A DNA stretch of 64,000 nucleotides. Origin: Candidatus Rifleibacteriota bacterium. GTDB lineage: Bacteria; Muiribacteriota; Ozemobacteria; Ozemobacterales; Ozemobacteraceae. The notes beneath the pieces are model-generated. The model worked only from the letters and a program-made list of their open reading frames with translations, was not told where the DNA came from and ran no database searches. The translations under genes were made by a program, and so were the position numbers. Location: assembly GCA_012517355.1 (NCBI GenBank), contig JAAYVD010000123.1:62001-126000 (forward strand), in the 5' to 3' direction. Numbering within the stretch: the stretch's first letter is position 1; every line of letters begins with the position of its first letter. Of this stretch, positions 45,408 through 55,055 are shown one piece after another.

Positions 45408-47663
45408 ATGCGAACCTCGACGCGATTGGTCCTCCTGTTCATCGTCTGCCTGTGGCTCACTCCCGTGGCGGGCCTGTGGGCGGCCGACGACTCCCGGGCG
45501 CTCTACGACCAATACCTGGCGTCCTACAAGAAATACCAGGATGCGGTCTCGGCCGGCGCCTCCGAGGACGAGGTCAAGCAGCTGGCGGCCGCGTTCAACC
45601 AAGCCCGGGCCGCCTACGAGCAGTCCGTGTCCGGCGGGCAGACCGCGACGCCCGACAACGAGTGGTCTTCCAGCGAAGACCAGTCGCTTCCCCTGCCGGG
45701 CAGGTCCAGCGGCACCTCGTCGGGAACCGGGTCCGGTTCGTCCGACCAGAAGGCCCCCGCCGCCCTGACCAGCACCCTGAAGGAACTGTGGAGCTCGAAC
45801 GGGCGCAAGGTGGCCGACAAGGCGATCAAGGTGCTCGACCGCTACATCGCCGCCAACCCCGATTCGACCTACGCGGTCAAGGCCAAATACGAGGTGGCCA
45901 AGGCCTACGAGTACCTCAAGGGCGACAACGAGGCCTCCACCAAGGTCCTGAACGACATCGCCGGCGACCCCCGGGCCGGCGCCTACGCCAAGCTGGCCCA
46001 GGACCGCCTCAAGTATCTGGACGCCTGCCGGCAGTATTCCCAGTGGAAGACGGTCCTGACCCAGAAGCGGAACGCCATGGATGCGGCCTACAGCAGCTAC
46101 CGCAATACCAGCTGGCTGGCCTTCCCGGTCCGGGGGGCCCGGTGGGTGGGGTATGTCGGCAAGCTGATCTCCTTCCAGAAGGCCCAGAACGACTTCGAGG
46201 AATTCGAGCTGAAATTCGAGGAACTGGCCGCCCCCTACGTGCCGCCGGTCGACGTGGCGTTCGACCTGTTCAAGACGGCCAACGGGTCCGAGGACGAGAG
46301 CGCCACGGTGCGCCTGGTCTACGACAACAACCAGGGTTGGTATGCCCGTTGGAAGCTGATCAACGAGGCGCGCTCCTCGATCGACCTGCAGTATTTCATC
46401 GTCGAGGACGACATCTTCGGCATGGCCCTGTGCGGGGCGTTGCTGAAGAAGGCGCGCGAGGGCATCAAGATCCGGTTCATGATGGACGCCCGCGGCACCA
46501 AGGGCTTCACCCGCAAGCTGATGGGCCAGGATTTCATCCAGGAGCTGGTGGCCTTCCCCAACGTCGAGGTGAAGGTGTTCAACCCGGTCCACACCAACCT
46601 GGCCACGATGCTGCTCGACATCCGCAAGATCATGTCCTCGAACCACGACAAGATCGTCGTGGTCGATGAGGAATACGCCGTCATCGGCGGTCGCAACGTG
46701 TCGAGCCACTACTTCGTCCTGCCCGAGGATATGCCCGAGTGCTACCGTGACTGCGACGTCGTGATCCACAGCCCGGCGGTCGCGAAGCAGCTGGCCTACG
46801 CCTTCGAGGAGGAGTTCAAACCCCTCAAACAATACTCGATCCAGAAGGACCTGTGGGGCAACATCGACATCATGAGCAAGGAACTGGAAGCCGCGCTCAA
46901 GGCGATGGATTTCTACATCCGCGGCGACGGCCTCTTCCAGGTCAAGGGCGGCGACAAGCGCACCGTCAAGGCCCTTACCGAATACAACGCGGAACTGTCC
47001 CAGTACAAGCTCATGACCCGGTTCGAGTCGTTCTCGCTGCTCGAAGGTTCGCATGTGGCGGCGGTCAAGATCATCGACAAGCACTCCCTGTTCGGGGAGC
47101 GCAACGACATCACCGACCAGCTGGTGAAGTTCATCGACGGAGCCCGGCAGGAGATCATCATCCAGAACCCCTACGTGGTGCTCACCGAGCGGGCCGAAGC
47201 CGCCCTGAAGCGTGCCGCCAAACGCGGGGTCCGCATCTACATCCACACCAACAGCCCCGCCTCGACCGACAGCCTGGCCACGCAGGCGATGTTCTACGGC
47301 GACTGGAAGCGCATCCTCAAAGAGATCCACACCTGCCGCATCTTCACCTACTACGGCAAGCGGAAGCTCCACGCCAAGAACTTCTGCTTCGACGGCAAAC
47401 TCGGCATCATCGGCACCTACAACATGGACTACATGAGCGAGGACATCAACTCCGAGGTGGTGGCGGCCATCAAGTCCACCGCCTTCGCCCGGGAGCTGCG
47501 CACCGAGATCTTCGGCGACATCGCCCAGTCCAAGGAATACAAGATCTCGGTCGACGCCAACGGCAAGGTGCACGCCGTCTTCGGCCCCGACGACCTGCCC
47601 GGCAAGAACACCTGGCTGATGAAGGTCATGTCGAAGATGACCTTCATCAAGAAGCTCATCTGA
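45408..47663 (+). CDS. exported phospholipase D / cardiolipin synthase-like protein
   Basis: A 751-residue exported protein. The signal peptide (STRLVLLFIVCLWLTPVAGL then WA) is followed by a helical, TPR-like region with a Ser/Gly linker to about residue 290 (AIKVLDRYIAANPDS). The C-terminal part is a two-HKD phospholipase D fold: HDKIVVVDEEYAVIGGRNVS and HAKNFCFDGKLGIIGTYNMD are the H-x-K-x4-D motifs. Cardiolipin synthases are membrane-anchored and shorter; this secreted, extended form could act on lipid or nucleic acid in the periplasm. ATG 45408 follows GGAGGTG. Confidence 0.85.
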   Translation: MRTSTRLVLLFIVCLWLTPVAGLWAADDSRALYDQYLASYKKYQDAVSAGASEDEVKQLAAAFNQARAAYEQSVSGGQTATPDNEWSSSEDQSLPLPGRSSGTSSGTGSGSSDQKAPAALTSTLKELWSSNGRKVADKAIKVLDRYIAANPDSTYAVKAKYEVAKAYEYLKGDNEASTKVLNDIAGDPRAGAYAKLAQDRLKYLDACRQYSQWKTVLTQKRNAMDAAYSSYRNTSWLAFPVRGARWVGYVGKLISFQKAQNDFEEFELKFEELAAPYVPPVDVAFDLFKTANGSEDESATVRLVYDNNQGWYARWKLINEARSSIDLQYFIVEDDIFGMALCGALLKKAREGIKIRFMMDARGTKGFTRKLMGQDFIQELVAFPNVEVKVFNPVHTNLATMLLDIRKIMSSNHDKIVVVDEEYAVIGGRNVSSHYFVLPEDMPECYRDCDVVIHSPAVAKQLAYAFEEEFKPLKQYSIQKDLWGNIDIMSKELEAALKAMDFYIRGDGLFQVKGGDKRTVKALTEYNAELSQYKLMTRFESFSLLEGSHVAAVKIIDKHSLFGERNDITDQLVKFIDGARQEIIIQNPYVVLTERAEAALKRAAKRGVRIYIHTNSPASTDSLATQAMFYGDWKRILKEIHTCRIFTYYGKRKLHAKNFCFDGKLGIIGTYNMDYMSEDINSEVVAAIKSTAFARELRTEIFGDIAQSKEYKISVDANGKVHAVFGPDDLPGKNTWLMKVMSKMTFIKKLI

Positions 47664-47694
47664 GCCCTCGTTCCTGACCTTCGGTTTCTCCAGA

Positions 47695-47722
47695 CCCCGC
47701 CGGATCACCGGCGGGGTTTTTT
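47695..47722 (+). terminator. rho-independent terminator
   Basis: CCCCGCCGG-ATCA-CCGGCGGGG followed by six T, 32 bases after the phospholipase-like stop. Confidence 0.9.
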
Positions 47723-47924
47723 GCCCTGGGGAGATGTGCCGGAGAGCGTCGTCCATCGTTCCCCCGCCGGGGGGCTGAAAAGGACAAGCCAAGAGCACCC
47801 GGCCGGGGATGACCGCGGCTGGACACGGACGAGTGGCCCGGCATCCGGCTCGGCCTTCATAAGACAGGCGATGGCGGGCTGGAACCAAGAGGACGGGCGA
47901 GGGGAAGGCCTGACGGGCGGAAAA

Positions 47925-49166
47925 TCAGCTCTCGGCGCCGATGTCGTTGCGGTAGTGGACGTTCTGCAGCGACAACCGCGACAGGTCGGCGTAGCACTTG
48001 CGGCGCGCCTCGGCCAGGGTTTCCCCGACCGCCGACAGGGTGATGAGCCGGCCGCCGCGGAAGGTGAAGCGCTGGTCCTTCTCGCTCCAGGTGCTGCCGG
48101 AGTGGAACACGTTGGTGTCGGTGAGTTCCTCGAGGCCCTTGACGGTGGGCTCGGCCGACTCGTCGGCGGGGTAGCCGGCGCGGGCGATGACGACGGAGAC
48201 GGCGGAGTTGCGGCCGAAGGCCACTTCGGAGCCGGTGGCGTCGAGGCGGCCGAGGGCGCAGTCCATCAGCAGGGTGGCGAGGTTGCCGCGGAAGCGGACG
48301 AGGATGCTCTGGGTCTCTGGGTCGCCGAGGCGGGCGTTGATCTCCATGACCTTCGGGCCGGTGGTGGTCAGGATCAGGTGCATCGACAGGAAACCGCGGT
48401 AGATCAGCTTGTCGGCCTTCAGACCGTTGACGGCGGGGGTGATGATGCGGGTGCGGATGCGCTCCTCGAGCTCGGGGGTCAGGCCGGGGAAGGGGCAGAC
48501 CGAGCCCAGCCCGCCGGTCGTGGCGCCGGTTTCCCCGTCGCCGGCCCGCTTGTATTCGCGCGAGCTGCTGAAACTGACCCACTGGTTGCCGTCGGTCAGG
48601 ATGGAATACGAGCATTCGATGCCGGTCAGGCGCTCCTGCAGGATGACGGGGGGGCCGTGCTTCTTCAGGAGGCGATCGACCGCCTCGAGCGCGGCGTCGG
48701 GCGAGTCGACCAGGGTCACGCCCAGGCCGCGGGAGAAGCCGTTGCCTTTGACCACCTTCACCCAGGGGTTCTCCTCGAGGAACCGCTCGGCTTCGAGGCG
48801 GTTGGCCACGACCTGGGTCATGGGGGAAGGGATGTTGTGCTTGACCAGGAAGGAACTGGCGAACGCCTTGCTGGTCTCGATGCGGCCGGCGTCGGCGGCC
48901 GGCCCGATGACGGGGATGCCGGCGGTCATCAGGGCGTCGACGGTGCCTTCCTCGACGAAGCGCGAGGAGCCCACCACCGACAGGTCGACGTGCTCGCGGG
49001 CGAAGCGGACGAGGTCGGCGTTGGTCGAGAAGGGGATGCAGCTGCATTGCCCCTTCATGCCGTCGTTGCCGGGGCAGGCGAATAGCTTGTGGACGGAAGG
49101 CGACCGGGCCAGGGCATGGATCAACGCGTGCTCACGAGCGCCGGAACCAAGCACCAGGATCTTCAC
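47925..49166 (-). CDS. PurD-like phosphoribosylamine-glycine ligase, divergent
   Basis: A 413-residue ATP-grasp protein. The N-terminus (ILVLGSGAREHALIHALARS) and EINARLGDPETQSILVRF near residue 285 are typical of PurD, which makes glycinamide ribonucleotide in purine synthesis. Other motifs differ: the usual KADGLAAGKGV is KGNGFSRGLGV, and GGMGAYSP is GGLGSVCPFP. It may be a lineage-specific PurD or a paralogue with another amino-acid substrate. The GTG start has GGAGGG six bases upstream. No other purine gene is adjacent. Confidence 0.75.
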   Translation of the reverse strand: MKILVLGSGAREHALIHALARSPSVHKLFACPGNDGMKGQCSCIPFSTNADLVRFAREHVDLSVVGSSRFVEEGTVDALMTAGIPVIGPAADAGRIETSKAFASSFLVKHNIPSPMTQVVANRLEAERFLEENPWVKVVKGNGFSRGLGVTLVDSPDAALEAVDRLLKKHGPPVILQERLTGIECSYSILTDGNQWVSFSSSREYKRAGDGETGATTGGLGSVCPFPGLTPELEERIRTRIITPAVNGLKADKLIYRGFLSMHLILTTTGPKVMEINARLGDPETQSILVRFRGNLATLLMDCALGRLDATGSEVAFGRNSAVSVVIARAGYPADESAEPTVKGLEELTDTNVFHSGSTWSEKDQRFTFRGGRLITLSAVGETLAEARRKCYADLSRLSLQNVHYRNDIGAES

Positions 49167-49482
49167 GAGAGCCCTCCACCGGATGAACTGCGACCGGAAG
49201 TTGCGGAATGGTACTATGGGAGGGCCTTTTCGTCAACGGGGCTGCGGCCCCCAAGATCCGCGAAGGTCCCTTTTGGATGTCCCTCGGAACCGCCTCCACC
49301 TCGCCTGTGCCTTCTGTGGGGGCGGCCCCCGCAGCCGCCCCAGCCGGAGATGGAACCAGCGGGTTTTTCCCGAGCCTCGCGGATCCTGGGCGGCCGATCG
49401 GACCGGGAGGGAGGGCGGAAGGGGCCCGGATGATGCCCTGGGGCGGCTCGCGCGGTGACAGGGAGGCTTCGGTGGACCGGGG
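49167..49482. other. intergenic region
   Basis: 316 bases with several G+C-rich hairpins (GGGGGCTGCGGCCCCC near 49238) and no supported gene or repeat family. Confidence 0.6.
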
Positions 49483-50505
49483 TCAGAGCCCTGTGGCCAA
49501 AGCGGCCGGCGCGGCCGGCGGGGTTGAGGGCGGGACGATGGCCATCGTCGGGGGCTGCCGATCGGCGAGGTCGTTCAGGATGTCGGCCAGGCGGAGGCCG
49601 GCCCGCTTCAATTGCCGGTTGACCACCCGGATGTTGGCCTGCAGGTATCGTTCCTCGAGGCGGTGATCGGAGGGCAGACGATACGCGTGCCAGACGGCCG
49701 CGCGGTTGCTCTCCGCGGCCCAGCCGGCGAAAACGGCATCCCAGTCCCGGGTGCCAGGGTCACCGGGTGCCACCCCAGGCTCCGGGGTGGTTTCGAGGGA
49801 GGCGAGGTAGACGTCTTCCGCGAGACCGGTGCGGAAGATGAGCCCGCCGTCCCAGACCCGGTGCAGGTTGGACTCCTCGCCGAACAGCCACACCTTCACG
49901 GCGTTGCCGCCCTGGTCGCCGGCCGGCGCGCAGTGGAGGGGCTGGTGCAGGTCGCCCACCAGGTGGACCAGGAACATGAGCGCCTCGCGCCGTTCGGTGG
50001 GCGTGCCCGCGTCGCCCGCCAGCAGGTCACGGCAGTGGGCGGTGGCAGTGAGCAGGGCCCCCGCGGCCCCGGTCGGGGCGGGGTCGTCGTCCCATTCCCG
50101 TTGGGGGTCGAAGCTCTGGTAGTGCCAGGGAGCCGTTTCGGGGCGGTCGGGCTTGATCCGGTCGGCCCAGATGGCGACGTCGGCGAGGGATTCGCCGTCC
50201 AGGGTGGCGGCCACGAACCGCCGGGCCTCGGGGGTCAGGTGGGCCTCGGCCAGCCGTGCCACCAGCCGGTGACCGAGTTCGCCCCAGGCGAGGACGGGGG
50301 CCACGGCCGCCAACCAGAGCCCTGCGGCGACGGCGAACGCCAGGAGGCCGGTTCCCCAGGCCGGCGGCCGGACGGCACGGGAGCGGGCCGCGGCGGCGGT
50401 CGGGGTAGCGGCGGAGTGGCCCCGGAGCGGAAAACTGGTCCGGGAATCGGCGAGACTTGGCGAAACCATGTGCCAGACGATGCTCAGTCCACCCTGTGAT
50501 CGCAT
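49483..50505 (-). CDS. S1/P1-type nuclease, exported
   Basis: A 340-residue zinc-dependent nuclease related to phospholipase C and S1/P1 nucleases, which degrade single-stranded nucleic acid outside the cytosol. A hydrophobic export segment ends before WGELGHRLVARLAE; the mature N-terminal Trp and following His are zinc ligands. WADRIK, WHYQSF and HLVGDLHQPLHC supply the remaining Asp and His ligands. The export signal lies about 50 residues in, since the start at 50505 (AGGAGG six bases upstream) adds a polar leader; an internal start is possible. It is divergent from the LysR gene. Confidence 0.88.
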   Translation of the reverse strand: MRSQGGLSIVWHMVSPSLADSRTSFPLRGHSAATPTAAAARSRAVRPPAWGTGLLAFAVAAGLWLAAVAPVLAWGELGHRLVARLAEAHLTPEARRFVAATLDGESLADVAIWADRIKPDRPETAPWHYQSFDPQREWDDDPAPTGAAGALLTATAHCRDLLAGDAGTPTERREALMFLVHLVGDLHQPLHCAPAGDQGGNAVKVWLFGEESNLHRVWDGGLIFRTGLAEDVYLASLETTPEPGVAPGDPGTRDWDAVFAGWAAESNRAAVWHAYRLPSDHRLEERYLQANIRVVNRQLKRAGLRLADILNDLADRQPPTMAIVPPSTPPAAPAALATGL

Positions 50506-50641
50506 GTGGTCCTCCTGTCCTGGGGTCGGGTCCGTCGGGGTCGCCGGCTGGGGGGCCTCCCGGCCTTGGTTCCGGCCCGGCGGTCTCGGGAGCAGCCGGA
50601 TTCCCTTCCCTCTCCTTCACCATCGCATGCGCGGCATATAT

Positions 50642-50672
50642 TTGACCAATTCATAGTTTTTATAGTTATAAT
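50642..50672 (+). promoter_or_regulatory. AT-rich promoter of the LysR-type regulator gene
   Basis: TTGACC (50642-50647), 19 bases, TATAAT (50667-50672), in an AT-rich island unlike the surrounding sequence. CATAGTTTTTATAGTTATAA overlaps the -10 and could hold a regulator site. Confidence 0.55.
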
Positions 50673-50683
50673 AAGAAAAACTT

Positions 50684-51562
50684 ATGGAAATCCGCGCCTT
50701 GCAGGCCTTCCTGGCCGTCACCCGCGCCGGCAGCTTCTCGAAAGCGGCCGACGAGGAGAGCGTGTCGCAGCCGGCGCTCAGCCTGACCATCCAGGCCTTG
50801 GAGCGGGACCTCGGCTGCCGGTTGTTCCACCGGGGGCGGGGCGTCAGCCTGACGCCGGCGGGGGAACGGCTGCGGGCCCACTGCCAGCACCTGATGCCGT
50901 GGCTGGAGGACATCCGGGACGACCTGGCCCAGGTCGAGGGTGGGCTGAAAGGGACGATCCGGCCCGGCGTGCTCGAGAGCCTGCTGCTGTACGTGATGCC
51001 GGGGCTGCTGGCGCGGTTTGCCGGCAAGCACCCGGCGGTGACCTTCCAGTTCGTGATGAAGGAGACGGCCGACATCGAGCCGGCCGTGCTGGCCGGTGAC
51101 TGCCACTTCGGGCTGGTCTCGCGGCCGCCGGTGTCGCGGCGGCTCGAGGAGATCCGGCTGACCGGGTTCCCCCACGTGCTGGTGACGGCGGCCGGCCATC
51201 GGGGCGGGGCGGCGCGCCTGCTGCGGGAGCGGCCGTTGTTCGTGCTCGGCGACTGGCAGCAGGAGGTGCTGCGCGAGCGGACCGACCTGTTTGCGAAGAG
51301 CCCGCCGGCCACGGTGCTGCGGCCGATCAACCACGTGGCGGTGGTGCGGCAGCTGGTGGCGCGGGGGCTGGGGGCGGCGGTGCTGCCGGCCTACGTGAAG
51401 GGTCCCGACCTGCGCGTGGTACGGGCCTTCCCTGACCTGCAGATGTCGGTCTTTCTGGTGCGCAAGCCCGACCGCCGCCCCCTGGCCGCCGCCGAGCGGT
51501 TCATGGAATTCCTGCTGGGGGAATTCGGGCAGGGCGGGAAGCGGAGGCCCGGCGGGGCCTGA
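50684..51562 (+). CDS. LysR-family transcriptional regulator
   Basis: A 292-residue regulator with a winged helix-turn-helix at residues 1-60 (ALQAFLAVTRAGSFSKAADE, VSQPALSLTIQALERDLGCR) and a periplasmic-binding-fold effector domain (GVLESLLLYVMPGLLARFAG, LVARGLGAAVLPAYVKGPDL). Effector unknown. It is divergent from the S1/P1 nuclease gene (178-base gap) and convergent with the butyrate kinase fusion, so either neighbour could be a target. No Shine-Dalgarno is seen in the AT-rich leader. Confidence 0.9.
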   Translation: MEIRALQAFLAVTRAGSFSKAADEESVSQPALSLTIQALERDLGCRLFHRGRGVSLTPAGERLRAHCQHLMPWLEDIRDDLAQVEGGLKGTIRPGVLESLLLYVMPGLLARFAGKHPAVTFQFVMKETADIEPAVLAGDCHFGLVSRPPVSRRLEEIRLTGFPHVLVTAAGHRGGAARLLRERPLFVLGDWQQEVLRERTDLFAKSPPATVLRPINHVAVVRQLVARGLGAAVLPAYVKGPDLRVVRAFPDLQMSVFLVRKPDRRPLAAAERFMEFLLGEFGQGGKRRPGGA

Positions 51563-51661
51563 CGGGCCGGATTCGCAGGCAAAGTGACAACCCGCGGGCG
51601 GCGTGGCCGCGCGGGCGGAAGGGGGAGCCCCCCGGATGAGCGGGCCGGGGGTCCGGCCTGT

Positions 51662-53680
51662 TCAGGCGGCCGATTCCCGGGTGCCCGCCAGCGGTTCGAC
51701 CGGGGTGGCGCTTTCCAGGAAGGCGGGGGGGAGCTTCAGGCCGAGGGTCTTGGCGGTGGCCGGGTTGATCACGGTGCGGGCGGCGGGGTTCCGGTAGATG
51801 GGCAGGGTGCCGGGCGGCTTGCCTTCGAGGATCTCGATGGCCAGGCCGGCCCCGCGGCGGCAGAGGTCGTCCCAGTCGGCGATCCGCCCGGCCAGGCCGC
51901 CGCGCTGGATGACCAGTTCGAGGGCGCAGAGGGTGGGGAAGGAGCGGACGACCGGGGCCAGGGCGGCCTCGTCGGCGACGGCGCTGACGGTGTCCGCGGG
52001 AAGGAAGACGGCCTGCACCTTCTGGGTGGCGAAATGGATGGCGGCGGCGGCGAGGTCGGCGGGGGTGCGGACATCGAAGACGGTCACCTCGAACCCCTGG
52101 CGGGCGGCCACTTCCCGGACCTCGTCGAGCTGGATCTCGGACTGCAGCTCCCCGGACTTGCAGACGACGCCGAGGCGCTTCAGGTCGGGAACCAGGGGCT
52201 CGAGGGCAGTGGCGATCTGCTGGGCCACCTCGACCCGGTAGCTGGAGCCGGCGATGTTGTTCCCCGAGCCCGCGTAGCTGGACGCCAGGCCCATCACGAC
52301 GGGATCGAAGCAGGCGACGCAGACCACCGGCACGTCGCGCTTCTTGAGATGGGTCTTGGCAGCGGTGGCGGCGGGGGAGCCGATGGCGATGATCAGGTCG
52401 AGCTTCCGGGCGAGGAACTCGCCGATCACCTCGTGCATCTTGGCAGGGTCGCCGTGGCAGTTGCGGATGACGATCTCGAGGTTCTCCTCGGGCTGGCGGA
52501 AGCGGAACCCCGCCTCTTTGAGGCGGCTTTCGATATTCTGGACGGCCCGGTCGTACTCGGGCAGGGAGTCGGAAAAGTAGATCCCGATGGATTTCTTCTG
52601 GGCATCGTAGATCTTGGCGACCTCCTCGCCGCGCAGGACCCGCAGGCCACCCTGGGCGAGGGCTCCCAACTCATCTTCCCCGGGGTAGCGCAGCACCTTT
52701 CCCAGGAAGGCCACCCGTTCCTCGATCCAGGAGGTGACCATGCGGACGTTGGCAATGCCCCCCGTGAGGATGATGGCGTCGATCTTGCCGTAGAGGGCGA
52801 CGGCGCGGGCCCCGATCTCGACGGCGATCTGGTAGGACATGGCTTCCAGCACGAGGCGGGCCTTGCTGTTGCCGGCCTTGACCATCGACTCGACCTCGCT
52901 GACGTTGTTGGTGCCGAGATAGCCGACCAGACCGCCTCCGCCGACCAGCTTGCGGACGATGGTCTTCTTGTCATACTTTCCCGAAAAACACAGGTCGACC
53001 AGGGGCAGGACCGGCACCGCGCCGGCGCGCTCCGGGGAGAACGGCCCCTCCGACATGCCGTGGTTGACCTCGATGACGCGCCCCTTGCGCAGGGCGGCGA
53101 CGGTGATGCCGCCCCCCAGGTGGGCGACGATCAGGTTCAACTCATCGAGTCGCTTGCCCATGTCCTTGGCCGCCTTGCGGGCGACCGCCCGGATGTTGAG
53201 GGCGTGGAAGGTGCTCAGGCGGGGGATGTCGGCCATGCCCGAGAAGCGCGAGATCGGCTCGAACTCGTCGACCGCCACCGGGTCGACGATGTAGGAGGGA
53301 AGGGAGTAATCCCACCCGATGCCGTAGGCGAGGACGCCGCCCAGGTTCGAGGCGTGCTGTCCCTGGTACCCGATGCGCAGGTCGGAGATCATGTGCTGGT
53401 CGACGCGGTAGGTGCCGCTCTCCATGGGCCGCAGCAGCCCGCCCCGGCCGACCACGGCGTGGAAGGTGGCCAGGTCGTAGCCGGCCCCGACCAGGAAGGC
53501 GACGATCTCCTTCTTGCGGAACTCGTATTGGTCCCAGACCTTGTCGTATTTCTCGAGTTCGGTGGCGCTGTGGCGGAGGGTCTTCTCGCAGACGCAGGTC
53601 TCGTTCTCGAAGATGCCGAGCTTGGTCGAGGTCGAGCCGGGGTTGATGACCAGGAGGCGGAACGTCTTTTCCCCGCTCAT
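51662..53680 (-). CDS. butyrate kinase fused to ABC_sub_bind (periplasmic-binding-fold) domain, copy 1
   Basis: A 672-residue fusion. Residues 1-358 are a butyrate kinase (ASKHA fold, acyl-phosphate plus ADP to acid plus ATP): INPGSTSTKLGIFENE, VGRGGLLRPMESGTYRV, YIVDPVAVDEFEPISRFSG, AHLGGGITVAALRKGRV and EGPFSPERAGAVPVLPL are all kept. From residue 362 the chain is a PF04392-like ABC_sub_bind domain (IGIYFSDSLPEYDRAVQNIE, RNCHGDPAKM, NIAGSSYRVEV, ARTVINPATAKTLGLKLP). There is no signal peptide, so the binding fold is cytosolic. ATG 53680 overlaps the dehydrogenase stop. I infer a ligand-regulated acyl kinase; the ligand is unknown. Confidence 0.85.
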   Translation of the reverse strand: MSGEKTFRLLVINPGSTSTKLGIFENETCVCEKTLRHSATELEKYDKVWDQYEFRKKEIVAFLVGAGYDLATFHAVVGRGGLLRPMESGTYRVDQHMISDLRIGYQGQHASNLGGVLAYGIGWDYSLPSYIVDPVAVDEFEPISRFSGMADIPRLSTFHALNIRAVARKAAKDMGKRLDELNLIVAHLGGGITVAALRKGRVIEVNHGMSEGPFSPERAGAVPVLPLVDLCFSGKYDKKTIVRKLVGGGGLVGYLGTNNVSEVESMVKAGNSKARLVLEAMSYQIAVEIGARAVALYGKIDAIILTGGIANVRMVTSWIEERVAFLGKVLRYPGEDELGALAQGGLRVLRGEEVAKIYDAQKKSIGIYFSDSLPEYDRAVQNIESRLKEAGFRFRQPEENLEIVIRNCHGDPAKMHEVIGEFLARKLDLIIAIGSPAATAAKTHLKKRDVPVVCVACFDPVVMGLASSYAGSGNNIAGSSYRVEVAQQIATALEPLVPDLKRLGVVCKSGELQSEIQLDEVREVAARQGFEVTVFDVRTPADLAAAAIHFATQKVQAVFLPADTVSAVADEAALAPVVRSFPTLCALELVIQRGGLAGRIADWDDLCRRGAGLAIEILEGKPPGTLPIYRNPAARTVINPATAKTLGLKLPPAFLESATPVEPLAGTRESAA

Positions 53681-54759
53681 CGTGGCGCCTCCAGGAGGGA
53701 GTGGCGCTGCCCGATCCGGCCGATGGCGGTCAGGCGGTCCCAGGCCAGGCGCATGGCGGTTCGCAGCGGGGCCTCCTTGGCCTCCCGTGCCGTTTCGAGC
53801 AGGGTCACGGTGCGGGCATAGATCTCGGCCACCGCCCGCTCGAGCAGGGTCTTGGACAGGTTCTTGAGCTCGTGGTCGGCCTGGATCAGTTCCCCGGCGT
53901 CGATGACGACATGGGGGGTGTAGATGATGCCGGCCTTGTGGACGAGGTCGCCGGTCTCGACGTCGGGGAAGATGTTGCTGGCCCCGCCGGCGATGACCTT
54001 GCACCGCAGGCGCTCGACCCCGTTCCGGTCGACCAGGTTGCCGAGCGCGCAGGGGACGAGGATGTCGCAGCGCGTCGTCTTCACTTCCTCGGGCCGCACC
54101 ATGGTGATGTCGGGGTAGGCGTCCTGGATGTTCTTGATCTTGTCGTAGTTGCGGTCGGTGATGAGGAGCTTCGCCTTCGCGGCGGCCAGGAGCTTGACCA
54201 GGTTGGATCCCAGCCGGCCGGCGCCCTGCACCAGGCAGGTCACCCCGTCGAGGCCGGCCTTGCCGAACACCACCTTGGCGGTGGCCAGGATGCCGTGCAT
54301 CACGCCCTGGGCCGTCATCTCTGTGGGGTCGGCGATCCCGCCGAAGGCTTCGGGCAGCGCGTAGACGTAGCCGGTCTCGCGGCGGATGTGGCGCAGGTCG
54401 CGGCTGTCGGTGCCCACTTCCATGGTGGCCAGGAACTGGCCGCCCAGGCGCTGGATGGTCCGGCCGAAGGAGCGGAACAGGGCTTCGCTCTTGGACTCGG
54501 GGGCCCCCCAGATGATGGCCGCACCGCCGCCGAGGTCGCAGTCGGCCAGGGCCGCGCGCATGGTCATCTCCTGGGCGAGGTCGATGGCGTCGTGCAGGAC
54601 CTCGTCCTGGCTGCGGTAGTCGAGCATGCGCACGCCGCCGATGGCCGGGCCGAGGCGGGTGTTGTGGATGGCCACCACGGCCTTCAACCCCACCGCCTCG
54701 TCGGAACAGAAGATCAGTTGTTCGAGACCGCCCTGCCGGATGACATCGAAGGTTTCCAT
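53677..54759 (-). CDS. leucine dehydrogenase-like protein lacking catalytic lysines, copy 1
   Basis: A 360-residue Glu/Leu/Phe/Val dehydrogenase family protein. The N-terminal domain has HNTRLGPAIGGVRMLDY and EMTMRAALADCDLGGGAAII; the NAD domain has CLVQGAGRLGSNLVKLLAAA and PCALGNLV. In leucine dehydrogenase the catalytic residues are Lys68, Lys80 and Asp115. Here the aligned residues are Arg68, Ala80 and Glu114, so normal oxidative deamination is doubtful. Of two adjacent ATGs, 54759 is better spaced from AAAGGA. A terminator-like hairpin sits just upstream. It is coupled (ATGA) to the kinase fusion. Confidence 0.85.
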   Translation of the reverse strand: METFDVIRQGGLEQLIFCSDEAVGLKAVVAIHNTRLGPAIGGVRMLDYRSQDEVLHDAIDLAQEMTMRAALADCDLGGGAAIIWGAPESKSEALFRSFGRTIQRLGGQFLATMEVGTDSRDLRHIRRETGYVYALPEAFGGIADPTEMTAQGVMHGILATAKVVFGKAGLDGVTCLVQGAGRLGSNLVKLLAAAKAKLLITDRNYDKIKNIQDAYPDITMVRPEEVKTTRCDILVPCALGNLVDRNGVERLRCKVIAGGASNIFPDVETGDLVHKAGIIYTPHVVIDAGELIQADHELKNLSKTLLERAVAEIYARTVTLLETAREAKEAPLRTAMRLAWDRLTAIGRIGQRHSLLEAPR

Positions 54760-54776
54760 CATTCCGTCCTTTCGCC

Positions 54777-54803
54777 AAAAAACTGCCGAAGAACCTTCGG
54801 CAG
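54777..54803 (-). terminator. terminator-like hairpin in the leader of dehydrogenase copy 1
   Basis: Minus strand CTGCCGAAG-GTT-CTTCGGCAG followed by six T, ending about 18 bases before the start codon. The nearest upstream gene ends 510 bases away, so an attenuator role is as likely as simple termination. The same arrangement precedes copy 2. Confidence 0.65.
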
Positions 54804-54961
54804 CGCAGGGGTCGTGGGATCCGGCCCCCAAGGGGCGGGGTACCCGGTCCGGTCGATTCCCCCGTTCCATTCCCCTCACCATAGCAAATTCGGCCGGGGG
54901 GGGAAAGCCAAAAAGGTGTGACCTTGGCCAAAGTCCCTGGAACCCAGGATGTGCGGGAGGA

Positions 54962-55055
54962 GGCCCCTTTGCAGTGCGCGAAACGCGGGTTTCGCGCCGC
55001 CATCCATGGCGGCAAGGGGGCAGTTCCGGCCTCGTGCCGGTCGGGAACCGGGAAG
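54962..55055 (+). repeat. R2 palindromic repeat, well preserved
   Basis: It contains GCGCGAAACGCGGGTTTCGC, GCCGCCATCCATGGCGGC and TTCCGGCCTCGTGCCGGTCG, three consecutive inverted repeats that match the copies at 14817 and 23888. Confidence 0.75.

Noticed and set aside
54879-54887. Promoter for dehydrogenase copy 1 (extended -10 TGCTATGGT)
   Set aside because: No -35 and only a partial -10; recorded in the intergenic entry but not listed as a promoter.
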